Source: Allobosea sp. 47.2.35 (GTDB lineage: Bacteria > Pseudomonadota > Alphaproteobacteria > Rhizobiales > Beijerinckiaceae). From it: DNA of 64,000 bases. The position numbers and the translations under genes were made by a program. The DNA lies in the NCBI RefSeq assembly GCF_024655635.1, contig NZ_JANLGI010000014.1:1-64000 (forward strand). The letters run 5' to 3'. The notes beneath the pieces are model-generated. The model searched no databases, was not told the origin of the DNA, and was given only the letters and a program-made list of their open reading frames with translations. Positions 26,787-37,745 of the stretch are shown here, piece by piece (position 1 is the first letter of the stretch; every line of letters begins with the position of its first letter).

Positions 26787-29072
26787 TTAGCCGCCGATAT
26801 TGAAGGCGGCCAGCGCGGCCATGTTGACGATGTCGGAATCCTTCGCGCCAAGCGGTACGATCTGGATCGGCTTGTCGAGGCCGACGATCAGCGGGCCGAT
26901 CACGGTCGCGCCGCCGAGTTCCTGCAGCAGCTTGGTCGAGATCGAGGCCGAGTGGAAGGCCGGCATCACCAGCACGTTCGCCGGCCCGGACAGGCGGCAG
27001 AACGGATACTGGCTCATCACCTCGCGGTTGAGCGCGACATCCGCGGCCATCTCGCCATCATACTCGAAATCGACGCGCTGGTTGTCGAGCAGCGCCACTG
27101 CCTCGCGCACCTTCTCCGAGCGCTCGCCGGCCGGATGGCCGAAGCTGGAGAAGGCCAGCATTGCGACACGCGGCTCGTAGCCGAGCCTGCGGCCGACGCC
27201 GGCGGCCTCGATCGCGATCTCCGAGAGTTGCCGCGCCGTCGGCATCTCGGTGATCGCGGTGTCCGCGACCAGCACGGTGCGGTCACGCGAGATCACGATC
27301 GAGACGCCGATCACGCGGTGCCCCGGCTTCTCGTCGATGACGCGGCGGACCTCCTCCAGCGCGATCGAGTAGTTGCGGGTGACGCCGGTCACCATCGCAT
27401 CGGCATCGCCCAGCGCCACCATCGCCGCGGCGAAATGGTTGCGGTCCTGGTTGATCAGGCGCTGGCAGTCGCGGAACAGATAGCCCTGCCGCTGCAGACG
27501 CTCGTAGAGATATTGCGCATAGGCGCTGTTGCGGTGGGAGAGGCGGGCGTTCTGGACCGAGATGCCCTTGGCCTCGAGATCGACGCCGAGGAAGGTCGCG
27601 GCCTCCGAGATGCGGTCCTCGCGGCCGACGAGGATGGCCTGGCCGAGCCCCTGCGCCACGAAGGAAGCGGCGGCGCGGATGACCTGTTCCTCCTCGCCCT
27701 CGGCGAAGACGACGCGCTTCGGATAGCGCCGGACGCGCTCGAAGATGCGGTTGAGCGTACCGGCGATCGGGTCGCGCCGCGCCGAGAGCTGCGCCTTGTA
27801 GGCGGCGGTATCGACGATCGGCTTGCCGGCGACGCCGCTATCCATCGCCGCCTTGGCCACCGCCATCGGCACGACATGGATCAGGCGCGGATCGAACGGC
27901 ACCGGGATGATGTAGTCCTTGCCGTAGCGTGGCCGCGAACCCTGATAGGCGGCGGCGACCTCATCCGGCACGTCCTCGCGCGCCAGCATCGCCAGCGACT
28001 CGGCTGCCGCGATCTTCATCTCCATGTTGATCGTGGTGGCGCGCACGTCGAGCGCGCCGCGGAAGATGAAGGGGAAGCCCAGGACGTTGTTGACCTGGTT
28101 GGGATAGTCCGAGCGGCCGGTCGCCATGATCGCGTCGTCGCGGATGGCGTGGACCTCCTCCGGTGTGATCTCCGGATCGGGATTGGCCATGGCGAAGATG
28201 ATCGGGTTCGGCGCCATCGAGGCGACCATCTCCGGCGTCACCGCGCCCTTCTGCGACAGGCCGAAGAAGGCGTCTGCCCCGTCCAGCGCCTGGGCCAGCG
28301 TGCGCCGGTCGGTGACCGCCGCATGGGCCGATTTCCACTGGTTCATACCCTCGGTGCGGCCCTGGTAGATCACGCCCTTGGTGTCGCAGAGGATGACGTT
28401 GTCGGGCTTGAAGCCCATCGCCTTGAGCAGTTCGATGCAGGCGATGGCCGCCGCGCCCGCGCCGTTGATGACCAGCTTGGTCGACTTGATGTCGCGCCCG
28501 GTCAGGTCGAGCGCATTGATCAGGCCGGCGGCGGCGATGATCGCGGTGCCGTGCTGGTCGTCATGGAAAACGGGGATGTCCATCAATTCGCGCAGGCGCT
28601 GCTCGATGATGAAGCACTCCGGCGCCTTGATGTCCTCGAGATTGATGCCGCCGAAGGACGGGCCGAGATAGCGCACGGCCTCGATGAACTTGTCCGGGTC
28701 CTCGGTATCGACCTCGAGGTCGATCGAGTCGACATCGGCGAAGCGCTTGAACAGGACCGACTTGCCTTCCATCACCGGCTTCGAGGCGAGCGCGCCGAGA
28801 TTGCCGAGGCCGAGGATGGCGGTGCCGTTGGTGATCACGGCGACGAGGTTCGAGCGCGTCGTGTAGTCATAGGCGCGCGACGGGTCCTCCGCGATCGCCA
28901 GGACGGGAACGGCGACGCCGGGCGAATAAGCCAGCGAGAGGTCGCGCTGCGTCGCCATCGGCTTGGTCGGCACCACCTCCAGCTTGCCGGGCCGTCCCTG
29001 CGAATGGAACAGCAGGGCCTCCTGGTCGGTGAAGGTCGGGCGGGCGCGCTTGGTCGTTGGACGGTCGTTCAT
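26787..29072 (-). CDS. maeB: NADP-dependent malic enzyme with phosphotransacetylase-like domain
   Basis: Converts malate to pyruvate and CO2, giving NADPH. The 761-residue length is that of the MaeB two-domain class. The malic enzyme part (~1-430) has [24 protein letters not shown] and [14 protein letters not shown]. The C-terminal part (~440-761) is related to phosphotransacetylase ([29 protein letters not shown] [16 protein letters not shown]). In studied MaeB this domain binds acetyl-CoA for regulation rather than catalysing. Single gene, no operon partner. Confidence 0.95.
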   Translation of the reverse strand: MNDRPTTKRARPTFTDQEALLFHSQGRPGKLEVVPTKPMATQRDLSLAYSPGVAVPVLAIAEDPSRAYDYTTRSNLVAVITNGTAILGLGNLGALASKPVMEGKSVLFKRFADVDSIDLEVDTEDPDKFIEAVRYLGPSFGGINLEDIKAPECFIIEQRLRELMDIPVFHDDQHGTAIIAAAGLINALDLTGRDIKSTKLVINGAGAAAIACIELLKAMGFKPDNVILCDTKGVIYQGRTEGMNQWKSAHAAVTDRRTLAQALDGADAFFGLSQKGAVTPEMVASMAPNPIIFAMANPDPEITPEEVHAIRDDAIMATGRSDYPNQVNNVLGFPFIFRGALDVRATTINMEMKIAAAESLAMLAREDVPDEVAAAYQGSRPRYGKDYIIPVPFDPRLIHVVPMAVAKAAMDSGVAGKPIVDTAAYKAQLSARRDPIAGTLNRIFERVRRYPKRVVFAEGEEEQVIRAAASFVAQGLGQAILVGREDRISEAATFLGVDLEAKGISVQNARLSHRNSAYAQYLYERLQRQGYLFRDCQRLINQDRNHFAAAMVALGDADAMVTGVTRNYSIALEEVRRVIDEKPGHRVIGVSIVISRDRTVLVADTAITEMPTARQLSEIAIEAAGVGRRLGYEPRVAMLAFSSFGHPAGERSEKVREAVALLDNQRVDFEYDGEMAADVALNREVMSQYPFCRLSGPANVLVMPAFHSASISTKLLQELGGATVIGPLIVGLDKPIQIVPLGAKDSDIVNMAALAAFNIGG

Positions 29073-29193
29073 CGAAGCGTCTTTTCTTGTGCGTTTCCTC
29101 GAGGGGTACCGACCATAAGGCGGCGGCGCCCGAGATCACAAGCGGCGAGTGCTTCACAAAACTCTTGACAGAGCGGAGAGGTATCGCGGGCGC

Positions 29194-31029
29194 TCAGGCC
29201 CGCGAGGCGCTGCGCACGCTGCGCACGAAATCTGTGACATAGCGGTCGAGCGCCTCGGCCTGCTCGTCCACCTTGCGGGCGGCGTCCGCGACCTGTATAG
29301 CCGCATCGCCGGTGACACGCGCCTCGGCGCCGACGGCCCCGACATTGACGGTGACGGCATCGGCGCTCAGCGAGACGGCCTGCGCATCGGCGGCGATGGT
29401 CGAGGCGATCCCGGCCTGGCGGCTGACGACATCGGCGATCGCGCCCGAGGTCTGCTCGATCGTCGTCATCGTCCCTTCGATATGGGCGACGGCCTCGAAG
29501 GCGGTCGCGGCGGCGCCGCGGATATCGGCCAGCGTCTCGGCGATATCGCGGGTCGCCTTCTGGGTCTGCTCGGCCAGCGTCTTCACCTCGCCCGCCACCA
29601 CGGCGAAGCCGCGGCCGGCCGCACCGGCACGGGCGGCCTCGATCGTCGCGTTGAGGGCGAGCAGGTTGGTGCGTGCCGCGATCTCCTCGATGAAGTCGAG
29701 CACGGCGCGGACCTTGTCGGCGGCCTCCGTCAGCCCGGCGACGTCGCTGCGCGTGCTGCGGACATAGGATGCGGCGGCGCGGACGGTGTCGTCGGCATGG
29801 CTGGTCTGGCGGGTGAGCTCGCGGATCGAGGCCTCGATCTCCTCTGCCGCGACCGCGACGCTGCTGATGCGGCGCGAGGCGCTGTCGGCCTCATGCGTCA
29901 CGCTTTCGGCGCGCAGCGTCGTCTTGTTGGCGTTCTCGACCATCTGGCCGGCGGCTGCATGCATGCCGTGCAGCGAGGCGCCGACATCGCCGAGCGCCTT
30001 GCCGACGGTGCGTTCGAGATCGCTCGCGAGCGCGTCGAGGGTCGTCTTGCGCAATGTCTCGATCTCGCCGCGGCGGGTTTCCAAGGTCTTCTCGGCGGTG
30101 ATGTCGAGCAGGATGCCGTCCCAGACCAGCGTTCCGTCGCGCAGGCGCCGCTTGGTCGATTCGCTGCGCAGCCAGACGATGCCGCCATCGGGCGCGTGAT
30201 AGCGTCCCTCGAAGCGCCAGAAAGTCTCGGTCTCCTGCTGATCGCGGCGTTGCTGCTCGAAGCGAGCCCGGTCCTCGGTCAGGAGCTTGCCGAGCCAGAC
30301 CTCCGGATCGCGCTCGACCTCTTCCTTGGTGATCCCCAGCAGCTTGTCGATGGCGAAGGAGGCGAACTGGTAGGTCATCGTGCCGTCCGGCCGCACCAGC
30401 CGCTGGTAGAGCGTACCGGGCGCGCGGTCGATCAGCGTACGCAGCCGATAGGCCGTCTCACGCCTCTCGCTGTCGTTGATGACGATGATGCCGGTGAGGA
30501 AGATGCCGATCGTCCCGACCAAGATCATCACCGGCACGGCCTCGCGCAGGAAGCGTTCGCCGGCCGCGCCGGGAATGAAGCCGACCGAGGCGATCAGGAT
30601 GATGGCGTCGATGGCGCTGAGCGCCGCGAGGTCGCGGATGCCGAGCGGCCGCCGGCGGCGCGCCAGCCAGAACGCATAGGCGATGCCGATCAGCGCGCGG
30701 GCGAGAATGCCCGTGATGCCCGTCACCATGCCGACGCCGCCACCGAGATAGCGCATCGCGACGAGCGGTGCGGCGGTCAGGACGGAGGCAAGCGGTCCGC
30801 CGATCGGTCCGGCGAGGATCGCGAAGCTGTTGCGGGAATCGACGACAAGGCCCGGCTGGAGCACGAAGGGGTTGCCCATACTGACCAGCGCGCCCGCAGC
30901 GAACAGGATGCCGACGATGACCTGACGCAGCCAGGCGCGGTCCCCAATCCGGGGCGTGGCGACGGTCAGCAGCAGCCCCGCTAGCAGCAGGAAGAACAGG
31001 CTCTGAGCGAGATTGATCAGCAGCAACAT
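29194..31029 (-). CDS. chemoreceptor with LytS-type 5TM sensor and PAS domain
   Basis: A 611-residue methyl-accepting chemotaxis-type signal transducer. Residues ~1-175 are five or six helices with the 5TM-LYT pattern ([35 protein letters not shown]). A PAS fold follows (~190-310, [34 protein letters not shown]). The MCP signalling domain has the conserved hairpin tip [20 protein letters not shown] and [18 protein letters not shown]. No HAMP or periplasmic ligand domain is evident. The ATG at 31029 (MLLLINLAQ) begins directly at the first helix. It is divergent from mutS. Confidence 0.85.
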   Translation of the reverse strand: MLLLINLAQSLFFLLLAGLLLTVATPRIGDRAWLRQVIVGILFAAGALVSMGNPFVLQPGLVVDSRNSFAILAGPIGGPLASVLTAAPLVAMRYLGGGVGMVTGITGILARALIGIAYAFWLARRRRPLGIRDLAALSAIDAIILIASVGFIPGAAGERFLREAVPVMILVGTIGIFLTGIIVINDSERRETAYRLRTLIDRAPGTLYQRLVRPDGTMTYQFASFAIDKLLGITKEEVERDPEVWLGKLLTEDRARFEQQRRDQQETETFWRFEGRYHAPDGGIVWLRSESTKRRLRDGTLVWDGILLDITAEKTLETRRGEIETLRKTTLDALASDLERTVGKALGDVGASLHGMHAAAGQMVENANKTTLRAESVTHEADSASRRISSVAVAAEEIEASIRELTRQTSHADDTVRAAASYVRSTRSDVAGLTEAADKVRAVLDFIEEIAARTNLLALNATIEAARAGAAGRGFAVVAGEVKTLAEQTQKATRDIAETLADIRGAAATAFEAVAHIEGTMTTIEQTSGAIADVVSRQAGIASTIAADAQAVSLSADAVTVNVGAVGAEARVTGDAAIQVADAARKVDEQAEALDRYVTDFVRSVRSASRA

Positions 31030-31130
31030 GGAAATCCCGGCCCGATTCGGCTTCGGCACAGTGCTTTGAATTGTTGAAAGCCGTCCTAACGGATGGCCTT
31101 GGCCGGACATTTTGCTAGCGTGCCGGCGCG

Positions 31131-33854
31131 ATGCGCCAGAGCTCCTCTCCCGAATCCGCCCGTTCCGCCGTGCCGGCTGCCGCCGCAGATCGCGTCACGC
31201 CGATGATGGCGCAATACGTGGAGATCAAGGCCGCCAATCCCGACTGCCTGCTCTTTTACCGGATGGGCGATTTCTACGAGCTGTTCTTCCGGGACGCCGA
31301 GATCGCCTCGCGCACGCTCGGCATCGTCCTGACCAAGCGGGGCAAGCACCAGGGCGACGACATCCCGATGTGCGGCGTGCCGGTCGAGCGCGCCGACGAC
31401 TACCTCCAGCGCCTGATCGCCGCCGGCCATCGCGTCGCCGTCTGCGAGCAGACCGAGGACCCGGCCGAAGCGAAGAAGCGCGGCAACAAGTCGGTGGTGA
31501 AGCGTGACGTCGTGCGCCTCGTCACCCCCGGCACCATCACCGAGGAACGCCTGCTCGAACCCGGCCGCGCCAGCCTGCTCGTCGCCGTTGCGCGCCGCAA
31601 GACCGGCGAAGCGGCCTCGCTCTACGGATTGGCTGCCATCGACATCTCGACCGGTCGCTTCACCGTGATGGAGACGCCGCAGGAGCGGCTCGGAATCGAG
31701 TTCTCGCGACTGGAACCGCGCGAGATCGTCTGCCCGGACGCGATCCACGACGATCCCGAGCTCAGGGAATTCTGGCGCGAGATCGCGGTGCCGGTGACGC
31801 CGCTGGCGCGCGACGGTCTCGATGCGGCCTCGGCCGAGCGGCGCCTGAAGGAGTTCTTCGGCGTCGCTACGCTCGATGCCTTCGGGGCCTTCACCCGGGC
31901 CGAGATCGCGGCGGCCGGTGCGGCGCTCGCCTATGTCGAGCGCACCCAGCTCGGCGCCCGCCCGCCGCTTTCGGCGCCGGTGCGCGATGCCGGCTCGGCG
32001 ACGATGCTGATCGACGCCGCCACCCGCGCCAATCTCGAACTGACCCGCACGCTGGGCGGCGAGCGCCAGGGCAGCCTGCTCGCCACGATCGACCGCACGG
32101 TGACGCCGGGCGGCGCGCGCCTGCTGGCCGAGCGCCTCGCCGGCCCATTAACCGATCCTGCCGCCATCGCCGCGCGCCATGATGCGGTCGAATTGCTCGT
32201 CGCCGATGCCGGCCTGCGCGAGGACCTGCGCCTGGCCCTGGAGAAGGTGCCGGACGTCGCTCGCGCGCTGGCGCGGCTCTCGCTCGATCGTGGCGGTCCG
32301 CGCGATCTCGCGGCGCTCGGTGCCGGGCTCGACGCCGCCCGGGCCATCGCCGCTTTGCTTGTCCGGCGTGGCGAATTGCCCGTCGAACTCGCCCGCGCCA
32401 TGCGGGCTCTCGGCGAAAGCGATCCTGACCTGCCCGTGCGCCTCAACGCGACGCTGGCCGACGAATTGCCGCTGAACCGCCGCGACGGCCGTTTCGTGCG
32501 CGAGGGATTCGACCCCGCGCTCGACGAATTGCGCCTGCTCCAGATCGACTCGCGCAAGGTCATCGCCCAGCTGCAGGCGCGCTACGCGGCAGAGACCAAT
32601 TGCCGGACGCTGCGCATCAAGCACAACGCCATGCTCGGCTATTTCGTCGAGGTGCCGCAGGCGGCCGGCGAGGAATTCCTGCGCGACCCCTGGCGCGCGA
32701 CCTTCGTGCATCGCCAGACCATGTCGGACGCGATGCGTTTCTCCTCGGTCGAACTCGGCGAACTCGAAGCCAAGATCGCTTCCGCCGCCGACCGGGCATT
32801 GAAGCTCGAACTCGCCATCTTCGCGGCTCTCAGCGAGGCCGTCCTCGCCCAGGCCGAGCCGATCAAGGCGGCCGCTTTGGCGCTGGCCGAGCTCGATGTT
32901 GCCGCGGCTTTGGCCGATCTCGCCGGCCGCGAGGGCTGGAGCCGCCCGCAGGTCGACGACGGCGCAGCCTTCACCATCGAGCGTGGCCGCCATCCCGTGG
33001 TCGAGGCGGCGCTGAAGCGCGATGGCAAACCCTTCGTGGCCAACGACACTGAACTGTCGCCGCCTGCGACCGAGGCCAAGGGCGGTCGCATCTGCCTGAT
33101 CACCGGTCCGAACATGGCCGGTAAATCGACCTTCCTGCGCCAGAACGCGCTGATCGCGGTGCTCGCCCAGATAGGCTCCTTCGTGCCGGCGACCTCCGCG
33201 CATATCGGCATCGTCGATCGGCTGTTCTCGCGCGTCGGCGCCGCCGACGATCTCGCGCGCGGCCGCTCAACCTTCATGGTCGAGATGGTCGAGACCGCCG
33301 CAATCCTGAACCAGGCCGGCCCGCGCGCGCTCGTCATCCTCGACGAGATCGGCCGCGGCACCGCGACCTTCGACGGTCTCTCGATCGCCTGGGCCGCGAT
33401 CGAGCATCTCCACGAGATCAACCGCTGCCGCAGTCTGTTCGCGACACATTATCACGAGCTCACCGCGCTCGGAGACCGGCTCGATCGCGTCGCCAACGCG
33501 ACCGTCCGCGTCACCGAATGGAAGGGCGAGGTCGTCTTCCTGCACGAGGTCGTGCCGGGCGCCGCCGACCGCTCCTACGGCATCCAGGTCGCCAAGCTTG
33601 CCGGCCTGCCGCCGGCCGTGGTCGAGCGGGCGCGTGCCATCCTCGGCGAATTGGAGAAGACCGAGCGCGAGAAGCCGGTCGCCTCGCTGGTCGACGATCT
33701 CCCGCTCTTCGCCGTGCCGCAGCGTCGGCCCGCGCCGGTTGTCGTCGAAGGCGAGCCGGATGGCCTGCGCGAGGCGCTCGCCGGGATCGATCCGGACGAG
33801 ATGACCCCGCGCGAGGCGCTGGAAGCGCTCTACCGCCTGAAGGGATTGGGTTGA
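31131..33854 (+). CDS. mutS: DNA mismatch repair protein MutS
   Basis: Recognises mismatches and small loops and recruits MutL. The 907-residue protein has the mismatch-binding Phe-x-Glu motif (MGDFYELFF, ~residue 45), connector, lever and clamp domains, and a C-terminal ABC ATPase. The ATPase has Walker [12 protein letters not shown], the loop [12 protein letters not shown], Walker [12 protein letters not shown] and [10 protein letters not shown] MutS C-terminal helix-turn-helix ends the protein. The ATG at 31131 is 101 bases from the divergent chemoreceptor gene. Confidence 0.98.
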   Translation: MRQSSSPESARSAVPAAAADRVTPMMAQYVEIKAANPDCLLFYRMGDFYELFFRDAEIASRTLGIVLTKRGKHQGDDIPMCGVPVERADDYLQRLIAAGHRVAVCEQTEDPAEAKKRGNKSVVKRDVVRLVTPGTITEERLLEPGRASLLVAVARRKTGEAASLYGLAAIDISTGRFTVMETPQERLGIEFSRLEPREIVCPDAIHDDPELREFWREIAVPVTPLARDGLDAASAERRLKEFFGVATLDAFGAFTRAEIAAAGAALAYVERTQLGARPPLSAPVRDAGSATMLIDAATRANLELTRTLGGERQGSLLATIDRTVTPGGARLLAERLAGPLTDPAAIAARHDAVELLVADAGLREDLRLALEKVPDVARALARLSLDRGGPRDLAALGAGLDAARAIAALLVRRGELPVELARAMRALGESDPDLPVRLNATLADELPLNRRDGRFVREGFDPALDELRLLQIDSRKVIAQLQARYAAETNCRTLRIKHNAMLGYFVEVPQAAGEEFLRDPWRATFVHRQTMSDAMRFSSVELGELEAKIASAADRALKLELAIFAALSEAVLAQAEPIKAAALALAELDVAAALADLAGREGWSRPQVDDGAAFTIERGRHPVVEAALKRDGKPFVANDTELSPPATEAKGGRICLITGPNMAGKSTFLRQNALIAVLAQIGSFVPATSAHIGIVDRLFSRVGAADDLARGRSTFMVEMVETAAILNQAGPRALVILDEIGRGTATFDGLSIAWAAIEHLHEINRCRSLFATHYHELTALGDRLDRVANATVRVTEWKGEVVFLHEVVPGAADRSYGIQVAKLAGLPPAVVERARAILGELEKTEREKPVASLVDDLPLFAVPQRRPAPVVVEGEPDGLREALAGIDPDEMTPREALEALYRLKGLG

Positions 33855-33855
33855 G

Positions 33856-34713
33856 CTAGCCCAGCCGCCTGATGCTGGTGATCTCGCCAAAACTCTTGGC
33901 GCGGATGCGGTCGCGCGCCTCGCGCAGCGGCTCGCGATAGACGCTCATCACATGCCCGCTGGCATGCAGCAGCGTCGTGGCGTCGGTCAGGATGCCGACA
34001 TGGCCCTTCCAGAAGACGAGATCGCCGCGCTGGAGCCCCGACAAATCCTCGCGCAGTTCAACCGGCAGGCCGAGCGTCGCTTCCATCATGTCGGAATCGC
34101 GCGGCGCCGCGATGCCTGCCGCTGCCAGGCTAAGCTGCGTCAGCCCCGAGCAGTCGAGCCCGAGGCTGGTCTTGCCGCCCCAGAGATAGGGCACGCCGAC
34201 GAAGCGCTCGGCAACAGCGACGAAATCCGGCTCATGCTGGTCGATTGGCGCGAGATGGGCGGCGAAGACATGGCCGCCATCGGCAAGCACCGCGAAATCG
34301 CCCTTGCTCTCGACCACGGCGACATTGGCACCGAGCGAGAGCGCGGTCAGCGGCGGCAATTTGATTGAGGGGCCGGGATAGACGAAGGTCCGCAAACCCG
34401 CGACGCGGTGCGTTGGTGCGGGCTGGTCCTGCCTCAAGGCATCATCGGGAATGTAGCCGACATAGCCGTCACGGGCGAGCTGCGCCCAGGCCCAGCCTTC
34501 CTCGCGCTCATAGACCTGCACCAGCTCACCGGCGAGCGCTTCGGTGTCGAGCGGAGCGTCCGGGCGCGGCTCGCGCCGCACCGGGGCGGAGTCTGCGACG
34601 ATCCGCATCGGCTGCGGGTCGGCGAAGCGTGAGGCCTCGACCTGGCCCGTCAGCGCGCGCGCTGCGAGGTCGGGGCGGAAGGCATGGATGCGGCGGTCGA
34701 GAATCGCGATCAT
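33856..34713 (-). CDS. NlpC/P60 (C40) peptidase with SH3-like domains
   Basis: A 285-residue cell-wall endopeptidase type. An N-terminal bacterial SH3-like region (~35-130, VRREPRPDAPLDTEALAGEL then GYVGYIPDDAL) precedes the NlpC/P60 domain (~145-285). The domain has the catalytic Cys in GLDCSGLTQ and His in WKGHVGIL, plus PYLWGGKTS. No signal peptide is visible, so cytosolic cleavage of recycled muropeptides (L-Ala-D-Glu type) is plausible. It ends 1 base from the mutS stop, tail to tail. It is the last gene of a leftward group with MarR and an M17 aminopeptidase. Confidence 0.92.
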   Translation of the reverse strand: MIAILDRRIHAFRPDLAARALTGQVEASRFADPQPMRIVADSAPVRREPRPDAPLDTEALAGELVQVYEREEGWAWAQLARDGYVGYIPDDALRQDQPAPTHRVAGLRTFVYPGPSIKLPPLTALSLGANVAVVESKGDFAVLADGGHVFAAHLAPIDQHEPDFVAVAERFVGVPYLWGGKTSLGLDCSGLTQLSLAAAGIAAPRDSDMMEATLGLPVELREDLSGLQRGDLVFWKGHVGILTDATTLLHASGHVMSVYREPLREARDRIRAKSFGEITSIRRLG

Positions 34714-34754
34714 GGCGGCAATCTAGCTTGGCGGGAGGTGTTCCGGGAGAGGCC

Positions 34755-35108
34755 TCAGCTGCCGCCGATTTCCTTGGCATGCTCGGTCACGAGATCGGCC
34801 AATCGCTCGACGGCGAGCGCTCCCGCGACAGTGCGCTGGATCACGACATTGCGGCGGTCGGCCTCGTCGCGCTTGCGCGTCAGGAGGCCGAGCTTGCCCA
34901 GCGTGTCGAGCGCGCGTGTGATCACAGGCTTGGTCACGCCGAGCTGCCTGGCGAGGCCGCGCACCGTATGCGGCGGGAGCTCGAGATAGACCGTCAGCAG
35001 GATCGCGGTCTGGCGCGCCGAAAGATCGGCATCGTGGTCCCGAACCAGATCGAGATGGACTTGCCGCCACAGCTTGAGTGCCTGCGAAGGCCTGATCTCC
35101 AGGGGCAT
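34755..35108 (-). CDS. MarR-family transcriptional regulator
   Basis: A short (117-residue) winged helix-turn-helix protein. The recognition helix region is TVRGLARQLGVTKPVITRAL and the wing is LTRKRDEADRRNVV, both typical of MarR. It is shorter than usual (~140-150), lacking much of the C-terminal dimerisation helix. It sits between the M17 aminopeptidase (80 bases upstream) and the NlpC/P60 peptidase (41 bases downstream), all leftward. A palindrome directly upstream (35115-35140) is a likely autoregulatory operator. Confidence 0.88.
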   Translation of the reverse strand: MPLEIRPSQALKLWRQVHLDLVRDHDADLSARQTAILLTVYLELPPHTVRGLARQLGVTKPVITRALDTLGKLGLLTRKRDEADRRNVVIQRTVAGALAVERLADLVTEHAKEIGGS

Positions 35109-35114
35109 AAAGAC

Positions 35115-35140
35115 ACGGGTCCCGATCGTTACGGACCCGT
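35115..35140 (-). promoter_or_regulatory. inverted repeat, probable MarR operator
   Basis: ACGGGTCC (35115-35122) and GGACCCGT (35133-35140) are perfect 8-bp inverted repeats separated by 10 bases. They lie 7-32 bases upstream of the marR-type start, where a dimeric winged-helix repressor would block transcription or translation. The loop CGATCGTTAC contains its own palindrome CGATCG. Confidence 0.55.
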
Positions 35141-35188
35141 ATCATTATCGCGGTGGCGCCGGCGTGCAATCGCGTTCGCCGATCAGCC

Positions 35189-36571
35189 TTAACCGCGTGG
35201 GTAGAGCTGCTTCACCAGCGCATGGATCAGCCGCGCGCCCTGGCATTCGCCGCCTTCCGGCCGCCCCGGCTTGGCCGAGGGGTTCCAAGCGTAGATGTCG
35301 AAATGCGCGTAGGCCTTCGTCTTCTCGACGAAACGATTCAGGAACAGGGCCGCCGTGACCGAGCCGGCCATGCCACCGCCGGAGATGTGGTTGACGTCGG
35401 CGATCTTGGACTCGAGCAGCCCGTCATAAGGTGGCCAGAGCGGCAGCCGCCAGACCGGATCGTTCACGGCCATGCCGAGCCGCGCGATCGCGGCCGCAAG
35501 GCCTTCGTCATGCGTGTAGAAGGGCGGCAATTCCGGCCCGAGGGCGGTGCGGGCGGCCCCGGTCAGCGTCGCGAAATCGACCAGCAACTCCGGCGCCTCC
35601 TCGTCGGCCAGTGCCAGCGCGTCACCGAGGATCAGGCGACCCTCGGCATCAGTGTTGCCGATCTCGACAGAAAGGCCCTTGCGGCTGGCCAGCACGTCTC
35701 CGGGGCGGAAGGCATTGCCGGACACGGCGTTCTCGACGGCAGGGACGAGCAGGCGCAACCGTACCGGCAGCTTGGCCAGCATGATCATCCGCGCAGCCGC
35801 GATCGCTGCAGCCGCGCCGCCCATGTCCTTCTTCATCAGCAGCATCGAGGCGTCGGGCTTGAGGTTGAGCCCGCCGGTATCGAAGGCGACGCCCTTGCCG
35901 ACCAGCGTGACCTTGGGATGGGCGGGATCGCCCCAGACGAGGTCGACCAGCCGCGGTGCGCGCGTCGAGGCGCGGCCGACCGCGTGGATCATCGGGAAAT
36001 TGCGGGCGATCAGGTCGTCGCCGACGATGCTGGTGACGGTCGCGCCGCATTCGGTGGCGAGTCCGCGGATCGCCGCCTCGATCTCGCCGGGGCCTAGCTC
36101 GTTGGCTGGCGTATTGACGAGGTCGCGCGCCAGCATCGCGGATTCGGCGATCAGGCTGATCTCTTCGCCATCGACGCCGTCGGGGATGACCAGCCGGGCG
36201 CGTGCCGGGCTTGGCTTGCGGTAGCGATCGAAGCGGTAGCCCTGCAGCAGCCAGCTCAGCGTCGCCAGGGCGGGATCGCCGATCTCGCCCGAGAGCGTGT
36301 AGTCGCCGGCCGGCAGCAGCGCGGCAAGGCGTCCGGCCGCGAAGGGATCGGGCCGGCGCCCGGCGGCGTCGATGCCGAGCAGGACCGTTGCCAGGGCTCC
36401 TTGCGGGTCCGGCAACAGGCAGTGCTGGCCGGGGCGTCCGGCGAAACCCTGTGCCAGGGCGAAACTGCGGTTGGCCGAGGTGAGATTGTTCTGAAGGGCG
36501 GGCCATGTGCCGGCCGAAACGGCATGAACGGGAATGGCTGCGGCGGAGGAAGAGGTCAGGAGGCTGTGCAC
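35189..36571 (-). CDS. M17 leucyl aminopeptidase family protein
   Basis: A 460-residue metallo-aminopeptidase with two metal ions. The M17 core motifs are present: VTLVGKGVAFDTGGLNLKP, MLLMKKDMGGAAAA and the signature NTDAEGRLILGDAL. Other landmarks are LVNTPANELGP and FATLTGAARTALG. It is shorter than canonical PepA (~500), as in the alphaproteobacterial subgroup commonly found beside an NlpC/P60 gene; here a MarR gene separates them. Together they suggest turnover of peptides or muropeptides. Confidence 0.93.
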   Translation of the reverse strand: MHSLLTSSSAAAIPVHAVSAGTWPALQNNLTSANRSFALAQGFAGRPGQHCLLPDPQGALATVLLGIDAAGRRPDPFAAGRLAALLPAGDYTLSGEIGDPALATLSWLLQGYRFDRYRKPSPARARLVIPDGVDGEEISLIAESAMLARDLVNTPANELGPGEIEAAIRGLATECGATVTSIVGDDLIARNFPMIHAVGRASTRAPRLVDLVWGDPAHPKVTLVGKGVAFDTGGLNLKPDASMLLMKKDMGGAAAAIAAARMIMLAKLPVRLRLLVPAVENAVSGNAFRPGDVLASRKGLSVEIGNTDAEGRLILGDALALADEEAPELLVDFATLTGAARTALGPELPPFYTHDEGLAAAIARLGMAVNDPVWRLPLWPPYDGLLESKIADVNHISGGGMAGSVTAALFLNRFVEKTKAYAHFDIYAWNPSAKPGRPEGGECQGARLIHALVKQLYPRG

Positions 36572-36613
36572 GGAGCGATGTTTCGATTTCGGGCAGGAGC
36601 GTCAGGAAGGCGA

Positions 36614-36635
36614 TTAAGAATGCATTAGGGTTAAC
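36614..36635 (+). promoter_or_regulatory. CtrA-like site upstream of tadD
   Basis: TTAA (36614-36617), seven bases, then TTAG (36625-36628) nearly matches the CtrA box TTAA-N7-TTAA, and TTAAC follows at 36631-36635. It lies about 70-90 bases before tadD. Regulation by CtrA is inferred. Confidence 0.35.
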
Positions 36636-36701
36636 GCTTTATCACCGGATCGACCAGTCGAACCCATCCAGACGACCCGTTTTCGGGAGGCGATCCGGCC
36701 C

Positions 36702-37598
36702 ATGCCTTCAGCCCGGCCCCATTCTTCAGTCCGCGAGCCCGTGCGGGCGTCCCGCCTTGGTCTTGGCTTCGCCGTCTGCCTTGCGGCGCTCGCTTTGGCC
36801 GGCTGCCAGGGACGCGGCGGCCCGGGCGACATTACCGGCTCGATCGGCCGCAGCAGCCAGGCGAGCCAGCCGCGCACGGCTTCGGACTGGCAGGCCGACC
36901 GTGAAACCTGGGCCAAGCGCTACGACGCCAATCCCAAGGACCGCGACGCCGCCTTCTACTACGCGCGGGCGCTGCGTGGCCTCGATCAGAATGCTCAGGC
37001 CCTGGCCGTGCTTCAGGGCGCGGTCCTCGCCCATCAGGACGATCGCGAGCTTCTCGGCGCCTATGGCCGCTCGCTTGCCGATAACGGGCGGCTGCGTGAG
37101 GCGGACGAGGTTTTGTCGCGAGCGCATTCTCCCGAGCGGCCCGACTGGCGGATCTTGTCGGCGCAAGGCACCGTCGCCGACCAGATGGGCGAGCATGCCC
37201 GCGCCCAGCAGATCTACCAGACGGCCCTGAGGCTGGCTCCGAACGAGCCGACGATCATGTCGAATTACGGGCTGTCGCTCGCCCTGTCGCGCAATCTGCC
37301 GGAGGCCGAGCGGGTGCTGGCCGAGGCCGTTGCCTCGGACAGGGCCGATGCGCGGGTCCGGCAGAATCTCGTCTTCGTCCTCGGCCTGCAAGGCCGCTTC
37401 GGCGAAGCCGAGACGCTGGCCCGTCGCGACCAGAGCCCCGCCGAGGCGGCGGCGACGATCGCCTATCTCAAGCGCAGCGTCAGCCAGCAGAACAGCTGGG
37501 AACTGCTGAAGGGCGGCAAGGGCCGGGGCCCGTCGCAGGCCAGGCAGCCGCTGGCGAACGGATCGGGCAGCGCGCCTGCCGCCGCGCCACCGGCCTGA
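36702..37598 (+). CDS. tadD: TadD-like TPR lipoprotein of the Tad pilus
   Basis: A 298-residue outer-membrane lipoprotein. The lipobox LALAGC places the modified Cys at residue 35. Several TPR units follow (~65-260, DRDAAFYYARALRGLDQNAQ, YQTALRLAPNEPTIMSNYGL). TadD proteins help assemble the secretin of Flp/Tad pili. It converges on tadC, with a shared terminator between them, so it is a separate transcription unit from the leftward cpa operon. A low-complexity Gly/Ser/Pro/Ala tail ends it. Confidence 0.88.
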   Translation: MPSARPHSSVREPVRASRLGLGFAVCLAALALAGCQGRGGPGDITGSIGRSSQASQPRTASDWQADRETWAKRYDANPKDRDAAFYYARALRGLDQNAQALAVLQGAVLAHQDDRELLGAYGRSLADNGRLREADEVLSRAHSPERPDWRILSAQGTVADQMGEHARAQQIYQTALRLAPNEPTIMSNYGLSLALSRNLPEAERVLAEAVASDRADARVRQNLVFVLGLQGRFGEAETLARRDQSPAEAAATIAYLKRSVSQQNSWELLKGGKGRGPSQARQPLANGSGSAPAAAPPA

Positions 37599-37650
37599 GG
37601 GAAAGAAAAATCCGCCGAGCCACACTTTCGCGCCGGCATCCTGGACAATG

Positions 37651-37684
37651 AAAGAAGGCCGGAGCTTCGGGGCTCCGGCCTTTC
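37651..37684 (+). terminator. bidirectional terminator between tadD and tadC
   Basis: AAGGCCGGAGC (37655-37665) pairs with GCTCCGGCCTT (37672-37682). T runs follow on both strands (TTTC on plus, CTTTCATT on minus). It lies between convergent stops. Confidence 0.8.
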
Positions 37685-37745
37685 TGATGTGTCCTGGCGG
37701 ATATGCGCTGCGGTTCTCAAGCCGAGCGCCGGGCGGTTGAAGCCC

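Noticed and set aside
26733..29168. An 811-codon plus-strand open frame opposite the malic enzyme gene
   Set aside because: It is His/Arg/Asp-rich antisense sequence typical of high-GC third-position bias. The minus strand encodes a complete, well-conserved malic enzyme.
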